Below, piece by piece: positions 27,428 to 35,156 of a stretch of DNA of 52,795 nucleotides (positions within the stretch are counted from its first letter, which is position 1; the number at the start of each line of letters is the position of its first letter). Below the pieces are notes generated by a model. The model did no database searches and had not been told where the DNA came from. It saw only the letters and a program-made list of their open reading frames with translations. The DNA is from Candidatus Kapaibacterium sp. (GTDB lineage: Bacteria > Bacteroidota > Ignavibacteria > Kapaibacteriales > WFXC01). The stretch spans positions 1 through 52,795 of the forward strand of contig WFXC01000024.1 in NCBI GenBank assembly GCA_015490805.1, in the 5' to 3' direction. The position numbers were made by a program, and so were the translations under genes.

Positions 27428-29158
27428 ATGGCACTCAAAGCTACAACGGCAATATCGCAAAAACCTGAAACGAAGATAACGACCAAACCAAAGCTTCAGC
27501 CATTTCTTGTTGTCTTTCTCAGCGTACTCCAGAAGCCGATCCACACTTTGCAACAGTATGTTGAGGAAGTAGTAGAAACCAATCCGTTCATCATCGCATC
27601 CGCAGAAGTTGAGGACTATCAATCGCCGGAAGAAGCTGAAACGACCGTTGACGAAGATTTTATGGAATTTGAGGATTTGCCTGAAGACAGTGAAATGACG
27701 GGAGAAACCAATTCCTTAGAAGAACCGGATCTTCAAGCTGGCCTCAGCGATCCGGAGATCTGGGGTGACGACGTTGATGAAGAATTCGGAGGAATATCGT
27801 ACTCTCCTTCTGATGAAGAAGATGACTGGAAAAGCAACATTGCAACACCGCAAAGCTTCATCGATGCGCTAATGGAACAACTGCATCTCCTTCCTCTTCA
27901 GCCAGCAGAACGCATAGCCGGAGAAATTATCCTGGAAAACCTGAATTCTCGAGGCTTTCTTGACGAAAAACTTTCCATTATTACAGTTGAAGCAAACCTG
28001 ACTATTCTGCAAGAAAACCTGCGCCGTCTACAACAGCACATAGCGTCGAGAAATTCTGAATGGAAAATTTACCAACAGGAATTACAACTACTGGCGCAGC
28101 GGTTGGAGTCCATCCGAATAGGAGACAACGAATACCTGCCAATTGAGGGATGGTATCAACAGCTTCTGCAGTTAGCTCGCCTGGTGAACTTTTCCGATTT
28201 GCTTCCACTATTGCGGGAAACGGATGTTGAACGCGTTCGACAGCAAATCCTCTACCAAATTGATCCACCGGGCGTTGCTGCCACAGGCTTTCAGGAAAAT
28301 TTTATCGTCCAGCTAAAGCGCAAGCATACGCAAACGCCAGCCACGAAAACTGCCATCCAGATCCTGGAACATGCCTATGAAGACTTCCTCCATAAGCGGT
28401 TTGACAAAATCATCGAAACATTGAACATTACCCAGGAGGATCTCCGGCTGGCACTGGCAGAAATTAAACATCTGGAACTTTATCCAGGAGGGGGACCGGA
28501 AACGACTGACTCCTCAGTTATTGTTCCTGATTTTATTGTTCAATGGAACGAAGCGATCCAGGATTTTACAATTCGGCTGGCGAACGATTATCTGCCGGAA
28601 ATCCAGTTGAATCCTGCGTACGTGGAAATGCTCAAGCAGGTAGAGCAGGGAGGGCGCAAAAAGGAAATTCAGTGGCTGCGGAAGCGGTATTATGAAGCCG
28701 ACTTCCTCATCAAAGCGCTAGAACTTCGCCGCAAAACACTTCTACGTATTATGATGGTCATCGTCAAGCGACAATATGATTTCTTCCGTACCGGCGACGT
28801 ATATAAGCTCAAAGCGCTGGTTTACAAACACATTGCCCAGGAAACTGGTTATGAAATTTCGACGATCTCTCGAGCTGTTGCAGAGAAGTATGTTCAAACC
28901 GACTTTGGCATTTACCCATTGCGATTTTTCTTCTCCGAAGGCGTCAAGACTACAGATGGACATATCGTATCGCAGGCAGCCGTCAAAGCAGCGCTTCAGG
29001 AACTTATTAAAAACGAACCCAGGGATAAGCCGTATTCAGATGAGGTTTTAGCACAAAAATTAAAAGAAAAAGGCTACAACGTAGCCCGACGAACCGTGGC
29101 AAAATACCGGCAACAACTGGGCATCCCTTCTGCACGGGCAAGGCGACAACTGATATGA
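27428..29158 (+). CDS. rpoN: RNA polymerase sigma-54 factor
   Basis: RpoN directs transcription from -24/-12 promoters with the help of AAA+ activators. The 576 residues include the N-terminal activator-interacting region (FLSVLQKPIHTLQQYVEEVV, TNPFI), an acidic region (~65-125), the core-binding domain, the helix-turn-helix segment (ETGYEISTISRAVAEKYV) and the C-terminal RpoN box, here ARRTVAKYRQQLGIPSA. A ~90-residue helical insertion around residues 180-265 lengthens it relative to typical ~480-residue proteins. No sigma-54 activator gene is in the window. The ATG is preceded by AGAAG. Confidence 0.96.
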   Translation: MALKATTAISQKPETKITTKPKLQPFLVVFLSVLQKPIHTLQQYVEEVVETNPFIIASAEVEDYQSPEEAETTVDEDFMEFEDLPEDSEMTGETNSLEEPDLQAGLSDPEIWGDDVDEEFGGISYSPSDEEDDWKSNIATPQSFIDALMEQLHLLPLQPAERIAGEIILENLNSRGFLDEKLSIITVEANLTILQENLRRLQQHIASRNSEWKIYQQELQLLAQRLESIRIGDNEYLPIEGWYQQLLQLARLVNFSDLLPLLRETDVERVRQQILYQIDPPGVAATGFQENFIVQLKRKHTQTPATKTAIQILEHAYEDFLHKRFDKIIETLNITQEDLRLALAEIKHLELYPGGGPETTDSSVIVPDFIVQWNEAIQDFTIRLANDYLPEIQLNPAYVEMLKQVEQGGRKKEIQWLRKRYYEADFLIKALELRRKTLLRIMMVIVKRQYDFFRTGDVYKLKALVYKHIAQETGYEISTISRAVAEKYVQTDFGIYPLRFFFSEGVKTTDGHIVSQAAVKAALQELIKNEPRDKPYSDEVLAQKLKEKGYNVARRTVAKYRQQLGIPSARARRQLI

Positions 29159-30057
29159 CTGTTTTTCGCTCCATCTGTCTGATCCTCGTTGTTGGAGGGT
29201 GGGGCTTGACCATTGCGACCCTCCAAGCTCAACGGCTACTGGACCGATTTGTACCCTACGTCATACAACAACGTAATGGATCGATTGCCAGTAGCTTGCG
29301 CGGATGGGGAAGCTTCGAAGGATATCTTTTTCAAACCGATTCCCTCCACGGTTGGCGGCAGGTGATGGGTGCTATGGTCGATTTCTGGCGCCGCGATTCT
29401 ACTATATTGCTCAGTTTCGTAGCAACAATCGAATTCCACGCAAACTTTAACAATGACATCTTTTTTAATCCACGAGCCCAGTTCTGGGAAGAAGGAATCA
29501 TATTGAGTTTTTACACTTCACAGTGGATTTTGCAAACGGGATACCTCCATAGATGCAAACATGACATTGATAATCTTGCACTGGGACAGGAGCGGGTACT
29601 CATCTATGGTAGTTTTTTCAGCAACTGTTTCTACGAAGCAGTACCGAAGACCGATTCGACCGGGATTTTGCTAGGACTTAGCTCTCACTTGTTTGTCATC
29701 CACGAAGACTACCGGGTACCTGCTGACCTCAGTCGTTTCGACCCTCGAATCTCTACATTGTTTAGCACAAACGCTCTATCATTACAAGCGCGCTTTCCTA
29801 TTTTCGGAAACATCATTGCGCTTCGTGCGCATATACAGGCTGCCAGCTTCTCCCAGAGTGACCAATTCACCGAGCGGTTACGTTATCCTCTTACCTGGCG
29901 ATTTTCCTTCTATGGTGCCATAGAACTCTTTCTCAGCTCCATTGCTCGATTACGTCTCAGCATCGAGCGATTGCACGATACGCTGATTCCCGCCATACCG
30001 GAAAGCGCTACCCAAATACAATTGGGACTTAATTTTGTACCGAAAGAAATGTGGTAA
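29155..30057 (+). CDS. Predicted exported outer-membrane-like protein of unknown family (300 aa)
   Basis: The start codon overlaps the rpoN stop (ATGA), so translation is coupled to rpoN. A signal peptide covers about residues 1-26 (LILVVGGWGLTIATLQAQ). The rest is strand-rich, with alternating aromatic/hydrophobic residues (SFVATIEFHANF, ILSFYTSQWILQTGYLHR) and a short His/Cys motif GYLHRCKHDIDN. The last residues read LNFVPKEMW, an aromatic end. A beta-barrel is inferred. I recognise no family. Confidence 0.7.
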   Translation: MTVFRSICLILVVGGWGLTIATLQAQRLLDRFVPYVIQQRNGSIASSLRGWGSFEGYLFQTDSLHGWRQVMGAMVDFWRRDSTILLSFVATIEFHANFNNDIFFNPRAQFWEEGIILSFYTSQWILQTGYLHRCKHDIDNLALGQERVLIYGSFFSNCFYEAVPKTDSTGILLGLSSHLFVIHEDYRVPADLSRFDPRISTLFSTNALSLQARFPIFGNIIALRAHIQAASFSQSDQFTERLRYPLTWRFSFYGAIELFLSSIARLRLSIERLHDTLIPAIPESATQIQLGLNFVPKEMW

Positions 30058-30348
30058 GCAAGCAATTTACAAATCGTAGCAAAAGATAAGGATTGAACCA
30101 TTGTCTACCGATCCCTACCTTAGCTTATGTAACGCAGCGTGCATATCCAGAAATTCTTTGATTTCGTACAACAGTTACGCTGGTGCTTGAATCACAGATA
30201 CTGCAATTGCGGCAATACTTCGCTGCATTCATATCCCTCGATTTTCACCCCCTGCTGGGAGTGAAAAACAGCCACGTTCGATGTGGAAAAGTCGCACAAC
30301 TTCTCCGATGGTACGATGATAAATGCGTGCTGTATACTGGGAACCTAC
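30058..30348. other. Spacer with no recognisable gene
   Basis: This 291-nt spacer lies between the converging 300-aa protein gene and the 82-aa peptide gene. Short frames exist on both strands, but none has a family motif, a ribosome site or a promoter candidate. Confidence 0.5.
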
Positions 30349-30597
30349 TCATTCTTTTGCTAACACCCATCGACAATATGCCCAACGGCATAACCGCTTG
30401 TGGCTTTCGCCGTTAACTCTTCGTGTCCACTCCGTTTCTGTGACACAAATAGCGCCTTCTACTCCCTCTACACGGGTTGGTACCCCTTCCAGTGGCGGTG
30501 CTTGCGCCAGCGCTGCTTCAGCTACAATGATACCTTCCTTGATCACTTCAGGTTTCGAATATCCCTCAGTCCCCGCTGTAACGTTTTGTTGTTTCAT
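30349..30597 (-). CDS. Small orphan protein (82 aa) with a RiPP-leader-like motif
   Basis: The ATG at 30597 lies 2 nt after the stop of the broken lipoprotein gene. The N-terminal region holds GYSKPEVIKEG, which fits the YxxPx(L/V)xxxG pattern of lasso-type leader peptides and related RiPP precursors. The middle is acidic and the C-terminus is basic and aromatic with paired cysteines (HKRLCRWAYCRWVLAKE). No B/C cyclase, radical SAM or transporter gene lies in the window, so a peptide product is only a guess. It may equally be an ordinary small protein or a fragment. AGAGGGG is ~13 nt upstream. Confidence 0.45.
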   Translation of the reverse strand: MKQQNVTAGTEGYSKPEVIKEGIIVAEAALAQAPPLEGVPTRVEGVEGAICVTETEWTRRVNGESHKRLCRWAYCRWVLAKE

Positions 30598-30599
30598 CG

Positions 30600-31512
30600 T
30601 TATTGTATCCCCTCTCCGATTGTTTGCTTGCGGACAACGTTGCTGCTGTCCTGGACAGCATAACGGAGCAAATGCTGCACCTCCCCACCGAGAAAAGAGC
30701 GACGAGAAGAACCGGCCGGCTGTACCATTTGAGCCCACAACTCGTTGCGCGCCTGGACCACTCCAACTCCCCGTGCATACCAGTCATGCATTTGCAGATC
30801 CAGAGTCATCGGGATTCGCTGATCCAGTATTTCCAGGTTACCAAAAAGCTGGAACCGGTAAAGAAAATAGAGCGCACGCACCGAACGCCCAGCGAACGTT
30901 ACCGCTTCTTCACCCTGCCGCAGAGCAGTGACTGCTACCGAGTCGACGATGAAGTCAGCGTTTTTGCCAAAATCTACCGTATCAACCCAATGCTGGTCCA
31001 GAATCTCCACTCGCCAGTTCGGCACCTGAAAATTCGCCACTGGAATCCATTCCGGCAGGCAGTTGATCGCAGAGAACCGGAAGCTGCTGTCGGAGAAAAT
31101 TCGCCACTGGAATCCATTCCGGCAGTGGCAATTGGAGATCCTGCAATCGATTCAACAAATGGCGACTACTGAGCCAGAACGTCTCATTTTCCAGAGCAAC
31201 CACGAACGTGTCAACTCGAACCTGTCGTCCACTCGTGTCTGTCCAGAAAGACAACAGCGTAAAAGTAGGTCGTCCATTAACCATAGTGCGAGTTACTGTG
31301 ACGGTTGAGTCGAAATACTGATAGCCTGAAACCACTATGTTGCCCGTTGAATCAATTTGTCGCGTATCAAAGATCCACCAGTTACCAACGCTGAGCGGGA
31401 CATATGTTAGGGATGAAGAAGCGGAAGGTGTTGTTGCCTGTTCGCATCCGGCAAAAAGCAATAGCACCACAATGAGCACAACCATTCCTTTGAAGCACTC
31501 CTGCAGCCTCAT
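30600..31512 (-). pseudogene. Lipoprotein gene frameshifted by a 67-bp partial duplication
   Basis: From ATG 31512 the frame encodes a lipoprotein: signal with lipobox LLFAGC (Cys23), then a strand-rich domain (LTYVPLSVGNWWIFDT, FDSTVTVTRTMVNGRPTF). Just after LPEWIPVANF the frame is lost into unrelated residues and stops at 30982. The rest continues in another frame (ANFQVPNWRVEILDQHWVDT to GEGIQ, stop at 30600-30602). A 31-bp block at 31095-31125 recurs at 31028-31058, an offset of 67 bp. Removing 67 bp restores one frame of exactly 282 codons. The product would be a ~281-residue envelope lipoprotein of unknown function. It may be a real mutation, a strain variant, or a 66-bp in-frame insertion plus a one-base sequencing error. 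The promoter candidate upstream is intact. Confidence 0.85.
31028..31125. repeat. 31-bp direct repeat pair with 36-bp spacer
   Basis: Two identical 31-bp copies lie at 31028-31058 and 31095-31125 (both begin GAAAATTCGCCACTGG and end ATTCCGGCAG). The 36-bp spacer is partly similar to sequence flanking the second copy, suggesting an imperfect tandem duplication rather than an element insertion. It breaks the lipoprotein frame. Confidence 0.9.
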
Positions 31513-31537
31513 AGCACTCCCCGTGTTTGGTGTACCC

Positions 31538-31545
31538 CAAATTTA
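31538..31545 (-). promoter_or_regulatory. Candidate -7 element TAAATTTG for the lipoprotein gene
   Basis: On the minus strand TAAATTTG matches TAnnTTTG and ends 25 nt before ATG 31512. No clear TTG partner is seen upstream. Its preservation suggests the broken gene was inactivated recently or is still transcribed. Confidence 0.45.
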
Positions 31546-31583
31546 AAAAAGAGATGAGAAACGAAAAAGGTTTTTTGTCTATG

Positions 31584-32180
31584 TTACCGGGTTGTTTTGA
31601 GCAAATGCTGGAACTTTTCCCGAAACTTTTGCACTTTCGGTTGAATCACCAACTGACAATAGGCTTGTTCCGGATGGCGGGCAAAATAATTTCGGTGGTA
31701 TTCTTCGGCAGGATAGAACTTGTCCAGCGGCTTGATTTCAGTCACAACAGGCTTTTCCCACAGGGGAGCTGCAAACGTTTCTCGCAATCGTTCAGCAATC
31801 GCCTGTTGCTGTGGCGTCCGATAGAGAATGATCGACCGATACTGCGATCCTACATCGTTGCCTTGCCGATTCGGTGTTGTCGGATCGTGAACGGTCCAGA
31901 AAATCTTCAACAGGGTCTCATAAGAAATCTTCGCTGGATCAAAAACAATACGCACCACCTCGGCATGACCCGTCGTATCGCTGCACACCTGTTCATATGT
32001 TGGGTTTTCCACAAAGCCCCCTGCATAGCCGGGCAGTACCTCTTCCACTCCGACCACCTGCTGAAAAATAGCTTCCATACACCAAAAACAGCCACCACCC
32101 AAAACGGCAGTATCCAGCGTTGTTTCTCCCATCGTGTCCTTCCCCAACAAACTCACCAATAAAAGAACTGCCAATTGCAT
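31584..32180 (-). CDS. msrA: Peptide methionine sulfoxide reductase MsrA
   Basis: MsrA reduces methionine-S-sulfoxide in proteins. The catalytic motif GGGCFWCMEAIF carries the nucleophile Cys; GYAGGFVENPTYEQVCSDTT, HAEVVRIVFDP and GSQYRSIILY complete the fold, and YFARHPEQAYCQLVI lies at the end. The start is uncertain. ATG 32180 (AGGAAG six nt upstream) gives 198 residues with a hydrophobic N-terminus (MQLAVLLLVSLLG), suggesting export or anchoring. ATG 32132 (GGAAGGA upstream) gives a 182-residue cytoplasmic form. The frame is open further upstream from a non-canonical codon. Confidence 0.94.
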   Translation of the reverse strand: MQLAVLLLVSLLGKDTMGETTLDTAVLGGGCFWCMEAIFQQVVGVEEVLPGYAGGFVENPTYEQVCSDTTGHAEVVRIVFDPAKISYETLLKIFWTVHDPTTPNRQGNDVGSQYRSIILYRTPQQQAIAERLRETFAAPLWEKPVVTEIKPLDKFYPAEEYHRNYFARHPEQAYCQLVIQPKVQKFREKFQHLLKTTR

Positions 32181-32363
32181 TGCAATCTTCCTGGACGGTA
32201 CCCTCACTGCAAAAACGATATCTATAAGGCTTTCGTGCAGGTTTACCTGCTTCTTCACTCCGTTCTGCCGCTATCTGGAGCAGATATCTCTCCAGCGATC
32301 AACGGTGCGCTTCCATTTCCTTGGAAAGCTCGGAGAAATTGAGTAAATTCGTAGTATGCGTTA

Positions 32364-32939
32364 ATGAGCTCAACAAAAACACCGACAGCAATGCAATCAT
32401 CAGCTTCATTCGATGCTTCGACGGTAACGGTGGAATATCTGCAGAGCTTAACATACGACATTCAGCCTACCGTCAACGGTCCCACCATTGAGGGAATGTA
32501 TTGGAAGCATCTCCGTCCCATTGTTGACGGACGGGGCGAATTGATCGAGCTCTGGAGCGAGCCCTGGCTTCAAAACGAACCGCTGATCATCCCGCAGCAT
32601 ATCTACCAATCTGCAACGGATTTTGGCGTTGTCAAAAGCTGGCATTTACACCAGCACCACACCGACCAGTTTGTTGTTACCCGAGGGAAACTCCAGGTGC
32701 TATGCGTTGACATTCGCCCGTCATCTTCAACGTTCCGGCAGGTCAATTCATTTATTCTGGGAACCAACCAGCCTTCGCTGCTGGTCATTCCACCGGGAAT
32801 TCTGCACGGCTGGAAAGCCCTTTCTTTCCCGGAAGTGCTGGTGGTCAATCTCCAGTCTCACCCATACGATCCAGATGACGAGTTCCGTTTTCCGTGGGAT
32901 TGCATTCTCAAAGATTTGTGGGAACCACGATTTGGATAA
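32364..32939 (+). CDS. RmlC-like cupin (dTDP-4-dehydrorhamnose 3,5-epimerase family)
   Basis: The 191-residue protein has cupin motifs typical of RmlC-like sugar epimerases: GVVKSWHLHQHHTDQFVVTR, then KLQVLCVDIRP, LLVIPPGILHGWKAL and a tail YDPDDEFRFPW. True RmlC acts on dTDP-4-keto-6-deoxyglucose, but no other rhamnose or nucleotide-sugar genes are nearby, so the substrate is unassigned. The first ~40 residues are poorly conserved. purN begins 2 nt after its stop. Confidence 0.85.
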   Translation: MSSTKTPTAMQSSASFDASTVTVEYLQSLTYDIQPTVNGPTIEGMYWKHLRPIVDGRGELIELWSEPWLQNEPLIIPQHIYQSATDFGVVKSWHLHQHHTDQFVVTRGKLQVLCVDIRPSSSTFRQVNSFILGTNQPSLLVIPPGILHGWKALSFPEVLVVNLQSHPYDPDDEFRFPWDCILKDLWEPRFG

Positions 32940-32941
32940 CG

Positions 32942-33559
32942 ATGAGTAATGCCAGAATTCGCATAGCAATTTTTGCTTCCGGCAGTGGAACCAACGCTGA
33001 AGCGATCATCCATCGCTCCCTCCAGAGCGATGCGGCTTTCACCGTCGCCTGTGTCATCAGCAACCGCAAAGATGCCGGGGCGCTCAAACGCGCGGCATTG
33101 TTTAACATTCCGGCTGAATACTGCAATCCAGCAGATTTTGCGACAGAAACGCAATATGTAGAAGCGCTCCAGCAACTACTGGATCAGTACGGAGTGCAAA
33201 TGATCGTTTTAGCAGGATATTTGCGCAAAATCCCTCCAGCAATCATCGAACGCTACCGTGGGCGTATTTTCAACATCCATCCAGCACTGCTTCCAAAGTT
33301 TGGCGGGAAAGGAATGTATGGACGTCGAGTTCATCAAGCAGTTCTTCAGGCAGGCGAAACAGAAACAGGCATTACGATCCACGAAGTTACTGAAGAATAC
33401 GACGCTGGGCCCATTCTACTTCAGAAAAGCATTCCCATCGACAAAGAAGATACGCCGGAGCGGCTGGAAATGCGGATCAAAGCAATTGAGCATCAAATTT
33501 ATCCTGAATTCATCCAGCAAAAAGCGATGGAGTTCCAGAAGCTTCAAACAGTACAATGA
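32942..33559 (+). CDS. purN: Phosphoribosylglycinamide formyltransferase
   Basis: PurN transfers a formyl group from 10-formyl-THF to GAR in purine synthesis. The 205-residue protein has IFASGSGTNAEAI at the start, the catalytic loop IFNIHPALLPKFGGKGMYG (with the Asn and His) and EEYDAGPILLQ (catalytic Asp). ATG 32942 begins right at the conserved N-terminus, 2 nt after the cupin stop. The next gene overlaps by ATGA. Confidence 0.97.
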   Translation: MSNARIRIAIFASGSGTNAEAIIHRSLQSDAAFTVACVISNRKDAGALKRAALFNIPAEYCNPADFATETQYVEALQQLLDQYGVQMIVLAGYLRKIPPAIIERYRGRIFNIHPALLPKFGGKGMYGRRVHQAVLQAGETETGITIHEVTEEYDAGPILLQKSIPIDKEDTPERLEMRIKAIEHQIYPEFIQQKAMEFQKLQTVQ

Positions 33560-34533
33560 CAACAGCACGATATACACTGGCTCTGCTTATTCTCGGGATC
33601 TGGAGCTGTACATCTCCTGTGGTAAGGCAAACCAGGCTGTCCCCCTTGCCGCCCTCTCCGGCAGATACGGCTATTGCTATAGCATCCCCTACAACAACCG
33701 ACCTTGCAGCACTGCCGCCTTTAACAGCCGCTTTGCCCTATGCTCCGGTTTTGCAAAAGCTCCAGCAACGTGGCGTTCCGCAGGCGTTCATCCAGCTCCT
33801 TGCCACCCATCCTAAGGTACGATTCGACGAGAAATTTACGCGGATTAACGTGCTGGGCACTTCCAGAAAGCCAGACTACTCTCATTTCTATAGTGAACGA
33901 GCAGTGCAGCGATGTCTCCGCTTCTTGAAGCAGCACGATTCGCTTTTGCAGGCAGTGGAACAACAGTACCACGTACCGAAGGAGATCATCGTTGCTATCC
34001 TGTACGTAGAGACAAAACTGGGCAGCTACACGGGCAAACATCATATACCCAGCGTTTTCCTCTCCGTTGCAATGGCAGATGACTCTATGTACTTAGCCAA
34101 GAACCGGGAGCGACTGCGTGCTCAATTTCAGGGATCACCGACTGAATTAGCAGCTTTGGAACAGAAATTAGTCAAGCGATCGCGGCGCAAAGCCCAGTGG
34201 GCATTGCAAGAATTAGAAGCTTTATCTCAACTCTACCTCCAGCGTGGTATCGATGTATTTTCCCTCTATGGTTCGTGGGCTGGCGCATTTGGCTATGCTC
34301 AGTTTCTCCCATCCAGCTTTTTGCGGTGGGCAGTGGATGGGAACCAGGATGGGCAGGTCGATCTGTTCTCCTTTCCGGATGCTACGCATAGCATCGCGGC
34401 ATACCTGAAGGCGCACGGATGGGGAAAATCGGCTCGTCAGCAGCGGAAAGCGATTTACGCATACAACCATAGCCAGGACTATGTTACCGCTGTACAAACC
34501 TTAGCAAAAAAGTTGAGCGATCGATATCCATAA
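33556..34533 (+). CDS. Lytic murein transglycosylase (MltB/SLT_2 type), probable lipoprotein
   Basis: The enzyme cleaves peptidoglycan glycan strands to form 1,6-anhydro-muropeptides. The signal ends GIWSC, a probable lipobox with Cys18. A Pro/Thr-rich linker of about 40 residues follows. The catalytic domain shows EIIVAILYVETKLGSYTG (catalytic Glu), GSWAGAFGYAQFLPSSF and DLFSFPDATHSIAAYLKAHG, matching MltB. The start overlaps the purN stop by ATGA, so it is coupled to purN. Confidence 0.93.
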   Translation: MTTARYTLALLILGIWSCTSPVVRQTRLSPLPPSPADTAIAIASPTTTDLAALPPLTAALPYAPVLQKLQQRGVPQAFIQLLATHPKVRFDEKFTRINVLGTSRKPDYSHFYSERAVQRCLRFLKQHDSLLQAVEQQYHVPKEIIVAILYVETKLGSYTGKHHIPSVFLSVAMADDSMYLAKNRERLRAQFQGSPTELAALEQKLVKRSRRKAQWALQELEALSQLYLQRGIDVFSLYGSWAGAFGYAQFLPSSFLRWAVDGNQDGQVDLFSFPDATHSIAAYLKAHGWGKSARQQRKAIYAYNHSQDYVTAVQTLAKKLSDRYP

Positions 34534-34580
34534 CAATGTAACCGCTCAGTGAAATATTGTGTTTTTGGACAAGAATAGCA

Positions 34581-35156
34581 ATGGAAACGCCGGATCAATA
34601 TCGGTCGTTATCGGATGAAGAACTGTTTGAATTGCTGCGTGGGAACAATGATCTATCGGCTTTCGCAGTGCTCTATGAGCGGTATTCCCGAAATGTGTAT
34701 ACCTACTGCTTGAAAATGCTGGGCAATAAAATGGAAGCGGAAGATTTGTATCAGGACATCTTCTTGCGAATGTACGACTACCGCCATTCTTTCCGCGGTG
34801 GCAGCTTTGCGAACTGGCTCTTTACTATAGCTCGAACGCAGTGTTTGAATCAGATTCGCCAGCGCAAGCACACCGTGGACGAAACGATCTTAGAAGAGAT
34901 GCGCTTTGCCGTATCACCGACGTGGGAAGAGTCTTTGCTGCTGCGAGAACAGATTGACCAGGCGCTTCAACAACTGCCAGAATCCTTTCGGGAAGTCATT
35001 ATACTGCGTTTCTATCAGGATCTCAGCTTTGCTGAAATCGCAGAACGGCTGGGAATTAGTGTTTCCTTAGCAAAGGTGCGGAATTTTCGTGCACTTCAGA
35101 TGTTACGCAAGTTGTTAGCCCCAATCTTAAAGGAGTACCGGTATGACAAGGGCTGA
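34581..35156 (+). CDS. ECF-type RNA polymerase sigma factor
   Basis: The 191-residue sigma-70 family protein has only regions 2 and 4. Region 2 includes EAEDLYQDIFLRMYDYRHSF and FANWLFTIARTQCLNQIR; region 4 is LPESFREVIILRFYQDLSF with the helix-turn-helix AEIAERLGISVSLAKVR. ATG 34581 is chosen over a TTG 8 codons earlier. The next gene overlaps by 14 nt and encodes its likely anti-sigma factor. Target promoters and stimulus are unknown. Confidence 0.95.
   Translation: METPDQYRSLSDEELFELLRGNNDLSAFAVLYERYSRNVYTYCLKMLGNKMEAEDLYQDIFLRMYDYRHSFRGGSFANWLFTIARTQCLNQIRQRKHTVDETILEEMRFAVSPTWEESLLLREQIDQALQQLPESFREVIILRFYQDLSFAEIAERLGISVSLAKVRNFRALQMLRKLLAPILKEYRYDKG

Noticed and set aside
30349-32180. 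A full RiPP (lasso or sactipeptide) cluster around the 82-residue peptide
   Set aside because: No cyclase, protease, RRE, radical SAM or transporter gene is present in the window, so only the peptide motif is reported.
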